DNA from: Phycisphaerales bacterium AB-hyl4
GTDB lineage: Bacteria > Planctomycetota > Phycisphaerae > Phycisphaerales > Phycisphaeraceae
NCBI GenBank assembly: GCA_041821185.1
Contig: JBGUBD010000005.1
Location: 186,001 to 250,000 of the forward strand
Direction: 5' to 3'
DNA length: 64,000 nt
Shown here: positions 32,082 through 39,603 of the stretch, piece by piece
Numbering within the stretch: the first letter of the stretch is position 1
How the letters are laid out: each line of letters starts with the position of its first letter
Program-made: the position numbers and the translations under genes
Notes under the pieces: model-generated
What the model was told of the DNA's origin: nothing
What the model saw: the letters and a program-made list of their open reading frames with translations, nothing else
Databases searched by the model: none

Positions 32082-33206
32082 TTACGCCGTGCCGCCCGCG
32101 CGGTAGCGGGACGCGACGGCGTGGCGTGCGGGTTCGGTGAGTCTTTTTTCACAACAGGCTTGAATGGTCTGACGCGCGCGTCGGCCCATCTCGTGCAGGC
32201 CGAGGTCGATGGTCGCCAGCGGCAGCGTCCAGCCGCCTTCGTCGAGCACGGGGCCGGCGCCGACGATGGCGAGATCGTCGGGCACGCGCAGGCCGGCGGC
32301 GTGGGCTGTAAGCAGGCCGCCACGCGCCATGAAGTCGGAAGCGAAAAGGATCGCGTCGGGTTGAGGATCGAGCGCGAGCAGTTCGCGTGTGGCGTGAGCG
32401 CCGTCCTGTTCGCTGTAGCCGGCGCGGACGATGCGGGCTGGGTCGATCGGCAGGTCGTGGGCGCGCAGGGCGGCACGGTACGCGTCGATCCATCGGCCGG
32501 TGCTGAAGCGTTCGGGGCCCGGCGTGACGAGGGCGATACGCTCACGGCCGACGGCGACGAGGTGGCTGACCGCTTCGACGACGCCGCTGCCATAGTCAGG
32601 CATGATGCAATGGCTGAACCCGTCGGCCAGATCGCTGAACAGCAGCACGGTCGGCAGGGCCTGCCGTTGGCAGAGCGCGAGCAGGGCGAGGTTCACCGGC
32701 GACATCATGATCAGGCCGTCGAGCTCCGCGAGCGGCGGCACGTGGGCGAGCGAACCGCGATGCTGCTCTTCGTGGGGCATGTCGAACAGCCGCATGGCGA
32801 CATCGCAGCCATCGTCGCGCACGCCGGCGAGCATGGGGCGGAAGTAGGGGTAGCCGTGGGCGAGGTCGGCGAAGGCGACGCCGAGCGTGAGCGCCGCGCG
32901 TTCGCTGCGGGCGGGACCGTCGGCGTCGGGGTCGCAGATGACCGTGCCGCTGCCCGGGCGGGCCTGGATGAGTCCCTCGCTGGCCAATTGCTGTAACGCA
33001 CGGCGGACGGTGACTTCGCCGACCTGCCACAACTCGCTGAGCGTTCGCTGCGGCGGCAGGCTGTCGCCGGGCTTCAGCCCGCCCGTCTGCACCTGCTCGC
33101 GGACGAGGCCGGCGATCTGGTGGTAGAGGTGCGGGCCGTGCTCCCGGTCGAGCCGGGTGCCGACGAGCCGAACGGCCTCGGTCGATTGCGATGTAGTAAC
33201 TGCCAT
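32082..33206 (-). CDS. GntR-type regulator with LacI-like sugar-binding domain
   Basis: 374 residues from ATG 33206 (a longer frame lacks support). Residues about 20-90 are a GntR winged helix (LSELWQVGEVTVRRALQQL, GLIQARPGSGT wing). The remaining 270 residues are a periplasmic-binding-protein-like sensor (LGVAFADLAHGY, ILFASDFMARGG, LRVPDDLAIVG). Such AraR-type regulators are released from DNA by sugars. It is transcribed divergently from an SDR and a DapA-family gene and likely controls them. Confidence 0.88.
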   Translation of the reverse strand: MAVTTSQSTEAVRLVGTRLDREHGPHLYHQIAGLVREQVQTGGLKPGDSLPPQRTLSELWQVGEVTVRRALQQLASEGLIQARPGSGTVICDPDADGPARSERAALTLGVAFADLAHGYPYFRPMLAGVRDDGCDVAMRLFDMPHEEQHRGSLAHVPPLAELDGLIMMSPVNLALLALCQRQALPTVLLFSDLADGFSHCIMPDYGSGVVEAVSHLVAVGRERIALVTPGPERFSTGRWIDAYRAALRAHDLPIDPARIVRAGYSEQDGAHATRELLALDPQPDAILFASDFMARGGLLTAHAAGLRVPDDLAIVGAGPVLDEGGWTLPLATIDLGLHEMGRRARQTIQACCEKRLTEPARHAVASRYRAGGTA

Positions 33207-33313
33207 ATTGCAATGTTCCAATGTTGTGATACGATCGTCAAGTCGCCATCCGGCATCGGGGGGCCAAGTGGCCGTCGGCCGTGCACAAGCAACCTTGCGA
33301 TGGACCTTTGCCC
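33207..33313. promoter_or_regulatory. Divergent control region of the GntR/SDR genes
   Basis: A 107-bp gap. The direct repeat CAATGTT occurs at 33211-33217 and 33219-33225 with an 8-bp step, inside an AT-rich patch next to the regulator start. It is a candidate operator for autoregulation; no perfect dyad is seen. Confidence 0.3.
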
Positions 33314-34348
33314 ATGAGCGAACCACGACGCATCGAGAATGTCAATCAACTGGAAGACGCCCTCTCCGCGCCGACACCGGCGATCAGCGAGCTGGCGGGC
33401 CGACTCGACGGCGACCTGATCGTGCTCGGCGTCGCGGGGAAGATGGGCCCGACGCTGGCGCGGATGGCTCGGCGGGCGATGGACGAAGCGGGCGCGAAGG
33501 GGCGGGTCATCGGCGTCTCGCGGTTCAGTCAGCCGAGCGATCGGCAAAAGCTGGCAGACTGGAACATCGAGACGATCGCGGGCGACCTGCTCGACCCGGC
33601 GTTTGTCGCGTCGCTGCCAAAGGCGAAGCATGTCGTGTTCATGGCGGGCATGAAGTTCGGCGCGACGGGCAATGAAAGCCTCACCTGGGCGATGAACACG
33701 CTATTGCCCGCTAACGTTTGTCAGCATTACAAGGATAGTCATATTGCCGCTTTTTCCACCGGCAACGTTTATGGCATGTCGCCGATTGCACTCGGCGGGT
33801 CGGTGGAGACGGACGCGCCCGATCCGCAGGGCGAGTACGCCATGAGCTGCCTCGGACGAGAGCGGACGTTCGAGCATTACAGTCGGTCGCAGGGCACGAA
33901 GGTGTCGCTGCTGCGATTGAACTATGCCTGCGAGCTGCGCTACGGCGTGCTGGTGGACCTGGCTCAGAAAATCTGCCAGGGGCAGCCGATTGATGTGTCG
34001 ATGGGTGTGGCGAATGTTATCTGGCAGCGCGACGCGAACGCGTATGCACTGGCGAGCCTGGCACACGCCGACAGCCCTGCGTTTGCGTTGAACATTGCCG
34101 GGCCGGAGCAGCTTTCCGTGCGTCGCGTTTGCCAACAGTTGGCCGATCGCATGGGGAAGGAAGTCACCTTCACCGGCGAGGAAGCGAACGAAGCGATCCT
34201 CAGCAATGGGCAGAAGGGGCATCGCCTGTTCGGTTATCCGACCACGACGATCAATGAATTGATTGACCATGTCGCCTGCTGGGTCAAGCAGGGCGGCGAG
34301 CTGCTGGGCAAGCCAACCAAATTCGAGGTGCGCGATGGCAAGTTCTAA
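33314..34348 (+). CDS. SDR-type NAD-dependent epimerase/dehydratase with altered active site
   Basis: 344 residues from ATG 33314. The Rossmann motif is GVAGKMG (about 40-46), and FSTGNVYG carries the usual active-site Ser/Thr strand. The YxxxK pair reads YAMSC (tyrosine kept, lysine replaced by cysteine), which would disable classical dehydrogenase chemistry or change it. The operon partner is a DapA-family enzyme overlapping by 14 bp, and the regulator is GntR/LacI-like, so a role in sugar or uronic acid catabolism is inferred. Confidence 0.8.
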   Translation: MSEPRRIENVNQLEDALSAPTPAISELAGRLDGDLIVLGVAGKMGPTLARMARRAMDEAGAKGRVIGVSRFSQPSDRQKLADWNIETIAGDLLDPAFVASLPKAKHVVFMAGMKFGATGNESLTWAMNTLLPANVCQHYKDSHIAAFSTGNVYGMSPIALGGSVETDAPDPQGEYAMSCLGRERTFEHYSRSQGTKVSLLRLNYACELRYGVLVDLAQKICQGQPIDVSMGVANVIWQRDANAYALASLAHADSPAFALNIAGPEQLSVRRVCQQLADRMGKEVTFTGEEANEAILSNGQKGHRLFGYPTTTINELIDHVACWVKQGGELLGKPTKFEVRDGKF

Positions 34349-35414
34349 GGCGGACGGTTTCGAAGCGATCCGGGCGACGCTGCAGCGCGGCGTGGCGATT
34401 CCCGCTCACCCGCTTGCGCTCAACGCGCAGCGGAAGCTTGACGAGCGTCGGCAGCGGGCGTTGTCGCGGTATTACATCGCCGCCGGCTCGGGCGGGCTGG
34501 CGGTGGGGGTGCATACAACGCAGTTTGAAATTCGCGAGTCGAAGTACGGGCTGTTCGAGCCGGTGCTGACGCTGGCGAAGGAAGAGATGGATCGCGCGGA
34601 CGTTGGCCGGGCCGAGCCGTTGGTTCGCGTTGGTGGTATTGCCGGGCCGACGAAGCAGGCGGTGGCCGAGGCGGGGCTGCTGCGCGAGCTTGGGTATCAC
34701 GCGGGGCTGCTGTCGCTGGCGGCGATGAAGTCGGCGGATGATGATGAGCTGATCGCGCATTGCCAAGCGGTGAGCGAAGTGATTCCGGTGGTGGGCTTTT
34801 ACCTGCAGTCGGCGGTGGGGGGTCGGCCGTTGCCGTTCGCGTTCTGGCGTCGGTTGGCGGAACTGCCGAACGTGGTGGCGATCAAGATCGCGCCTTTCAA
34901 TCGGTATCAGACGCTGGACGTCGTGCGAGCCGTGGCCGAGTCGGGGCGGGATGATCTGACGCTTTACACGGGCAACGATGACAACATCGTGCTCGATCTG
35001 CTCACGCCGCACCGGTTTTGTGTGGACGGCCAGGTGGTCGAACGGCGGATCGTCGGCGGGCTGCTGGGGCATTGGTCGGTGTGGACGCAGAAAGCGGCGG
35101 AACTGCTGACGCGTTGCCAGCATGTGGTGGCCAATGGCGGGCAGGTTGATGCGGACATGCTCGCGTTGGCGATCGAGGTGACGGACAGCAATGCGGCGTT
35201 TTTCGACGCCGCCAACGGCTTCGCCGGCTGCATCGCGGGCCTGCACGAAGTGCTCCGTCGGCAGGGCCTGCTCGAAGGCATCTGGTGTCTGAACCCGGAC
35301 GAAACGCTCGGCCGAGGGCAGCTGGCGGAGATCGATCGCGTGTATGCCGCTTACCCGCATTTGAATGATGACGCGTTCGTCGCTGAACATCGCGACGCCT
35401 GGCTGGCCGGGTAA
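34335..35414 (+). CDS. DapA-family aldolase/lyase
   Basis: 359 residues from ATG 34335; the start overlaps the SDR stop. TIM barrel of the dihydrodipicolinate synthase family: VRVGGIAGPTKQAV, GFY (154-156) and the Schiff-base lysine Lys184 in VAIKIAPFNRY. Family members cleave or form keto-acids such as 2-keto-3-deoxy sugars. With the SDR and regulator this likely forms a sugar-acid pathway; the substrate is unknown. Confidence 0.85.
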   Translation: MASSKADGFEAIRATLQRGVAIPAHPLALNAQRKLDERRQRALSRYYIAAGSGGLAVGVHTTQFEIRESKYGLFEPVLTLAKEEMDRADVGRAEPLVRVGGIAGPTKQAVAEAGLLRELGYHAGLLSLAAMKSADDDELIAHCQAVSEVIPVVGFYLQSAVGGRPLPFAFWRRLAELPNVVAIKIAPFNRYQTLDVVRAVAESGRDDLTLYTGNDDNIVLDLLTPHRFCVDGQVVERRIVGGLLGHWSVWTQKAAELLTRCQHVVANGGQVDADMLALAIEVTDSNAAFFDAANGFAGCIAGLHEVLRRQGLLEGIWCLNPDETLGRGQLAEIDRVYAAYPHLNDDAFVAEHRDAWLAG

Positions 35415-35546
35415 GCAATGTCCAGCCGAAGCTGCGGTATCCCCGGCCGGTGGTAGGCAAGAGGCGTCGATCTCGCTAGAATCTGCAGCAGCGATTTCCG
35501 CTGGCTTGCGTGGGTCATCCCCCGGGACAGGCGGACTCGCTGAATC

Positions 35547-35586
35547 GGCCGCGTGCCCGAGTGGACCAAGGGGACGGATTGCAAAT
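35547..35586 (+). repeat. attL: truncated 5' half of tRNA-Cys
   Basis: 40 bp, from GGCCGCGTGCCCG to the anticodon loop TTGCAAAT, identical to 48474-48513. The sequence diverges immediately afterwards, so this copy cannot fold as a tRNA and is the left attachment site. It keeps the native upstream DNA of the original gene. Confidence 0.9.
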
Positions 35587-35669
35587 GGCCCCCTTACCCC
35601 TTCCTTCCGTATCCCTATACATCATTTCTAGCCTAAAACACGGGACTTGCTAGGCTGTCCGTATTCCCC

Positions 35670-35742
35670 GTGCTACACTGTAAATCATCCGAAATCCTTG
35701 CACGCCGTAGCACCGGCGTAGCACGACGATGGTTTGTAGCAC
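35670..35742 (+). promoter_or_regulatory. Left arm-type integrase sites (GTAGCAC cluster)
   Basis: GTAGCAC at 35707, 35718 and 35736, and its inverse GTGCTAC at 35670. The pair at 35707-35725 recurs in the same arrangement near the right end (48390-48408). They lie between attL and the integrase start, as expected for arm sites. Confidence 0.55.
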
Positions 35743-35752
35743 GAGGGACACC

Positions 35753-37018
35753 ATGAGCACCACGAAGACCCGCAAGAGCAAGGCCGAGCGAATCCCGTTC
35801 ACCAAAGCCCGGCTGCAAGCCGTGACCGTGCCGGATGGCAAAGATCGGGTGTACGTCTACGATGAGGTCGTGCGTGGGCTGGCGTTCTGCCTGACCGCCG
35901 CCGGCACAGCCAACTACTACGCCTATGGCCGGTCGAAGGGAAAGCCTAAGCGTGACCGTCTGGGGTCGTTCACGTCGATGACCGTGGACAAGGCCCGTGA
36001 GGCAGCGCGGGAGAGCCTGCTCGCCATGCACCGGGGCATTGACCCCGTGGAGCAGCGGCGGCAGGAACGGCAGCAGGCCGAAACAGAGAAGGCCGAGCGG
36101 GTGACGTTCGCCGACCTGTTTGCCCACTACCTTGAACATCACGCCAAGCCTCACAAGCGGACGTGGCGAGAGGATGAAGCCAAGTTCAACCGCGATCTAA
36201 AGCCCCTGCACAACCGGCCCATCCACGACATCACCCGCGCCGAGATCGTCAAGCTGCACACCGACATCGGAAAGCGGGCGAAGGGGCAGGCCAATCGTGT
36301 GCTGGCCCTGATTTCCAAGGTTCTGAACCACGGGAAAGAGCACTTCAAGCTTGGCGAGAATGTCGCCACCGGGATTAAGAAGTATCAGGACCAGCAACGC
36401 GAACGCCCCCTCGCGCCGGAGGAATTGCCCCGATTCTTCAAGGCGCTGGATGAGCACCCGTCGCCCATGTTCGCCGACTTCTTTCGGCTGTGCCTGTTCA
36501 CGGGCCAGCGGTGCGGCAACATTCAACGGATGCGGTTCGAGCAGATCGACGAAACGCGCGGCATCTGGATGATCCCCGGCGAGGAGTTCAAAAACGGCCG
36601 CGCCCAAAGCGTGAACCTGACCGCCGAGGCGATGGCCGTGATTGAACGCAGACGGGCAGCAACCAGCGGCACGGGCTATGTCTTCCCGAGCACCCGGAGC
36701 AGCGACACGGGCCACGTCAAGCACCCGTACACAGCCTGGCAGACGCTACTAGACCTGGCCGGCATCCGCGATCTGCGAATCCATGATTTGCGTCACACGA
36801 TGGGGTCATGGCTGGCGAGCACTGGGGCGGGCGGGCGCGTCGTCGGCGGCGCGTTGGGGCATCGGTCGGCAGCGGCACGACAGCGATATGAGCACCTACT
36901 CACGGGCGGGGGCATGAACCCAGTACGTGACGCCTTCAACAAGGCGACGGCGGCGATGATGGCAGCGAGCAAGGCAGACAACGCGGAGCAGCAGACGGAC
37001 GAACAGAGCAGCGAGTAA
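35753..37018 (+). CDS. int: P4-type tyrosine integrase
   Basis: 421 residues from ATG 35753, which has GAGGGA upstream; the earlier ATG at 35729 lacks one. An N-terminal DUF4102-like arm-binding domain (about 15-95, with the LGSFTSMTVDKAR segment) precedes the core-binding and catalytic domains. Catalytic residues: Arg253 (TGQRCGN), Lys280, His344 and Arg347 (HDLRH), His370 (LGHRS) and Tyr379. This family integrates P4-like elements and islands into tRNA genes, which matches attL just upstream. Confidence 0.92.
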   Translation: MSTTKTRKSKAERIPFTKARLQAVTVPDGKDRVYVYDEVVRGLAFCLTAAGTANYYAYGRSKGKPKRDRLGSFTSMTVDKAREAARESLLAMHRGIDPVEQRRQERQQAETEKAERVTFADLFAHYLEHHAKPHKRTWREDEAKFNRDLKPLHNRPIHDITRAEIVKLHTDIGKRAKGQANRVLALISKVLNHGKEHFKLGENVATGIKKYQDQQRERPLAPEELPRFFKALDEHPSPMFADFFRLCLFTGQRCGNIQRMRFEQIDETRGIWMIPGEEFKNGRAQSVNLTAEAMAVIERRRAATSGTGYVFPSTRSSDTGHVKHPYTAWQTLLDLAGIRDLRIHDLRHTMGSWLASTGAGGRVVGGALGHRSAAARQRYEHLLTGGGMNPVRDAFNKATAAMMAASKADNAEQQTDEQSSE

Positions 37019-37080
37019 CATTAACCTTGTCGGGCATCGGGATTGATCCCCCGATGAACGGCCGAGGCGGCGGCGCAGGT

Positions 37081-37133
37081 TCCTACTTTCCCGTGACCGT
37101 CGCCCCGGCTGGCCCGACCTTTCGAAAGTAGGA
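37081..37133 (+). promoter_or_regulatory. Inverted repeat sequestering a ribosome-binding site
   Basis: TCCTACTTTC (37081-37090) and GAAAGTAGGA (37124-37133) are exact inverses. The right arm includes the AGGA site of the gene starting at 37139, so folding would hide it. A second hairpin (ATCGGG/CCCGAT, about 37039-37061) lies upstream. Confidence 0.5.
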
Positions 37134-37138
37134 CAACC

Positions 37139-37981
37139 ATGTCTAACGCATCAAACGAAAACCAGTCTTCAAGTGGATTGCCACAGACAGAGTTGGGCAA
37201 TCTTGCCGCATGGTTGTATTTAGCCCGCGAAGGCCTACTAACAATTGAAACACTGGCCGATTCCGCCAAGTACGGGGACCAACCAGAAACCTATACCCGT
37301 TGGGCGAAGAATGTTGTCGACGCGCTCGATTTGGCAACGCTTCATGTCATGCCGTATCCCGAGAGCATTAAAGACGCCGTGTTTATCATCGTCGCGGGCA
37401 TGAAGCGATTACTTCAAGATGTCGCAAAGGGAACGGGCGGCGAGTGGGACAACGGTGTCGAGGGATTGACCGTTTCTTTTTACAAGGGTCGTTTCCAAGA
37501 TGCTGGCGATCGGTATGGGGATGCAATTCTCGACATGGTGAATCGCATAGAAGGGCACGACCTACGGCATGGCAAGCCACAATCGCCGCTGGATGCTCGC
37601 GGAACGTTCGAGATTGGCGAGCTTGCGGAGATGGCACGGGCATACATGGCAGACTCGGCGACGAAAGCACCATCGCACAGTGGGGCAGACTGGACGGTGA
37701 CGAGGATCGCCGAGTTCGTAGGCGTAGACACGAAGACGATTCAACGCGCAATGAGTGCTGCCGACCCGGTTGTCCCGCCGGGGAAAAAGGGCTTGCCGCG
37801 ATCCCTGAATGCGCATGAGATCGGCCGTACCGCCCGCGCCCGTGCTCGCGTACGCGGGTGGAGCAATGCGGACAGTTACGCGGACGAGCGAACGAAATGG
37901 ACGAAGCTACTACAGATGATCGGCGACCCCGGCATCGAGGTAACACTACCCCCACCTAAAGCGGGCCGGCGTGCCGGATAG
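37139..37981 (+). CDS. Hypothetical element protein, 280 aa
   Basis: 280 residues, not recognised. The first half is helical and acidic (TELGNLAAWLYLAREGLLTI, DALDLATLHVMPYPESIKDA); residues about 195-220 resemble a helix-turn-helix (WTVTRIAEFVGVDTKTIQRA) and a basic C-terminus follows. It may regulate the element. Its translation may be controlled by the hairpin over its ribosome-binding site. It lies between integrase and the AlpA-like gene. Confidence 0.6.
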   Translation: MSNASNENQSSSGLPQTELGNLAAWLYLAREGLLTIETLADSAKYGDQPETYTRWAKNVVDALDLATLHVMPYPESIKDAVFIIVAGMKRLLQDVAKGTGGEWDNGVEGLTVSFYKGRFQDAGDRYGDAILDMVNRIEGHDLRHGKPQSPLDARGTFEIGELAEMARAYMADSATKAPSHSGADWTVTRIAEFVGVDTKTIQRAMSAADPVVPPGKKGLPRSLNAHEIGRTARARARVRGWSNADSYADERTKWTKLLQMIGDPGIEVTLPPPKAGRRAG

Positions 37982-38034
37982 TTGGGCGTTTCAAACGGTC
38001 AACTAAACGGACAGTTAACCAAGTAAACGCCCAA
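37982..38034. promoter_or_regulatory. Nested dyad upstream of the AlpA-like gene
   Basis: Outer arms TTGGGCGTTT (37982-37991) and AAACGCCCAA (38025-38034) are exact. Inner arms GGTCAACT (37997-38004) and AGTTAACC (38013-38020) differ at one base and share the centre. No T-tail. It begins directly after the previous stop. Likely an operator or replication/excision site rather than a terminator. Confidence 0.5.
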
Positions 38035-38128
38035 GTGCAGTATTGCAAGGGGTTTACGCTTCTCCGCATATCATCGGCGGGCTATCTTCGCAGCAGGTCA
38101 ACCACACCCTGCTACGGAGATAACCGCC

Positions 38129-38344
38129 ATGACCGCGACCGCCCCAACCCTTCCCGACCTGCTCACCCCTGAAGAAACGGCGCGATTGCTGCGCCTCAGC
38201 ACTAAGAGCCTGGCGAACGACCGCTGTAACGGCCGTGGCTTGGCTTATGTCAAGTTGCGCGGCCGCATCCGCTATCGCCGCGCCGACGTGATGCAGTTCA
38301 TCGAATCCGCCACCGTTCGCCACGGCGACGGGGAAGCAGCCTGA
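38129..38344 (+). CDS. AlpA/excisionase-like helix-turn-helix protein
   Basis: 71 residues. Residues 12-58 form the winged helix of the excisionase/MerR type: LLTPEETARLLRLSTKSLAN, then a wing YVKLRGRIRYRRADVMQF. Such proteins act as directionality factors for excision or as activators of integrase in P4-like elements (AlpA). It follows the nested dyad, a plausible binding site. Confidence 0.8.
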   Translation: MTATAPTLPDLLTPEETARLLRLSTKSLANDRCNGRGLAYVKLRGRIRYRRADVMQFIESATVRHGDGEAA

Positions 38345-38421
38345 ACACCACATCGGCGCATGCCACACCGACCCAGCTTTTGCGGGCAGGTCGATGGGGC
38401 ATGTCCAAAAGGAATACCACC

Positions 38422-38658
38422 ATGATCGTCAACACAGGCACGAATCACAAGCCCCTTCCGCCCGGCTGGGAGTATTGCGAGCTTCGCGGCGGACCAGCTA
38501 ACCGCCAACTAGTCGAGCTTCACCGACTGCACACAGAGCACGTTGTCCACGTCGGCACCGTCGCCCACCGCTACCTGAGAGTGGGCCGCGATTCCGTGTT
38601 GTGGCATGAGAGCGTGATTGCTGGCGCGTTCAACGGCAGCGGAAAGGTGATGCGATGA
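38422..38658 (+). CDS. Small hypothetical protein, 78 aa (paralog 1)
   Basis: 78 residues from ATG 38422, preceded by AAAAGGA. It shares PPGW, a GGPANRQLVELH segment and the C-terminal HES with the next gene, so the two look like diverged tandem copies. No family recognised. Its stop overlaps the next start. Confidence 0.5.
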   Translation: MIVNTGTNHKPLPPGWEYCELRGGPANRQLVELHRLHTEHVVHVGTVAHRYLRVGRDSVLWHESVIAGAFNGSGKVMR

Positions 38659-38864
38659 GCACGACAACGCCCCCACCACCGCCCAAGGGATGGCGCACCA
38701 TCACCCTCGTCGGCGGAGCATACGCCGGCCGGAAGATGAACGCCCACGAACGCGAAAACATCATCAAGCTGTCAGACGGAGCGGACCTGCACTGCTACTA
38801 CCGCGCAGCGAACAACACGCCGCACTTCCTGCACGAATCGGCGCTGGGAGGTGAAGACGAATGA
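38655..38864 (+). CDS. Small hypothetical protein, 69 aa (paralog 2)
   Basis: 69 residues: PPPPPKGWRTITLVGGAYAG, then HCYYRA and LHESALGGEDE. Shared order PPxGW, GGxA, HxY and LxHES with the preceding protein suggests duplication. It overlaps both neighbours by 4 bp. Function unknown. Confidence 0.5.
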   Translation: MSTTTPPPPPKGWRTITLVGGAYAGRKMNAHERENIIKLSDGADLHCYYRAANNTPHFLHESALGGEDE

Positions 38865-39082
38865 ACAACTTCACACCCGTTACGAACGACAAGAGCGGCG
38901 AATCCTACGCGTTCAGGCGCGGCGTGCTCGCGGGCATCGACACAACCCTGCTCCACATCGCCAAGGGCGCGACCGCTGAACAACTGCAATCCTGGCGTGC
39001 CGAGTGCGAAGCGTGGGCAGACGGTGGGGGTTGGCCGTCACCCCCGCCGGCACTGGCGGACGTTGAAGGGGGTGAAGTTTGA
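38861..39082 (+). CDS. Small hypothetical protein, 73 aa
   Basis: 73 residues with a helical middle (RGVLAGIDTTLLHIAKGA, QLQSWRAECEAW) and a proline-rich end. Overlaps its neighbours by 4 bp. No family recognised. Directly upstream of the primase-polymerase gene. Confidence 0.5.
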   Translation: MNNFTPVTNDKSGESYAFRRGVLAGIDTTLLHIAKGATAEQLQSWRAECEAWADGGGWPSPPPALADVEGGEV

Positions 39083-39603
39083 AAGACCCCATCACCGTTA
39101 CTGATGCGTTACTCGACCGGATTCACCTGCTGCCGGATGACCTGATCAAGCTTGATCAATGGGGGCTAGGCAGGAATGAAGATGGTCGAAAGATTCCATG
39201 CCAGTCACGACCGCCTTACCGCCGCGCCAAGGTCAACGCCCCTGACGAGTGGGGCACATTCTCCGAAGCCGTCGACGCGTTCGCCGACCGACTCGGCTAC
39301 GCAGATCAATTCCACTGGCTCGCCTTCCTGTTTACGGCAGACGATCCATTCATCGGCATCGACTTGGACGATTGCGTCGTGGGCGACGTGATTCATCCCG
39401 AAGCCCGAAAGCTAATCGACGCGCTGGGGGGATATTCGGAGGTTTCGCCCAGTGGTACGGGCATCAAGGCGTGGGTGACGGGCAAGCTGCCGATTCCAGA
39501 CGGAAAGACCGGCGAAACGTGCGTCGGCCCGTGGGGTGGAAAACTCGAGATTTACCGCGAGCGCCGATGGTTCGCCGTTACCGGATGGAGGCTCGATCAA
39601 TGA
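39079..39603 (+). CDS. Primase-polymerase-like domain protein (TTG start)
   Basis: 174 residues starting at TTG within the previous stop. It matches the N-terminal domain of phage and plasmid primase/helicase proteins: substrate-like RPPYRRAKVNAPDEWGTFSE, the metal-binding pair in GIDLDDC (Asp95 and Asp97, about residue 90-100), and EVSPSGTGIKAW (about 121-132). It presumably synthesises primers. In many relatives this domain is fused to the helicase; here it is a separate gene overlapping the next start by 4 bp. Confidence 0.7.
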   Translation: MKDPITVTDALLDRIHLLPDDLIKLDQWGLGRNEDGRKIPCQSRPPYRRAKVNAPDEWGTFSEAVDAFADRLGYADQFHWLAFLFTADDPFIGIDLDDCVVGDVIHPEARKLIDALGGYSEVSPSGTGIKAWVTGKLPIPDGKTGETCVGPWGGKLEIYRERRWFAVTGWRLDQ

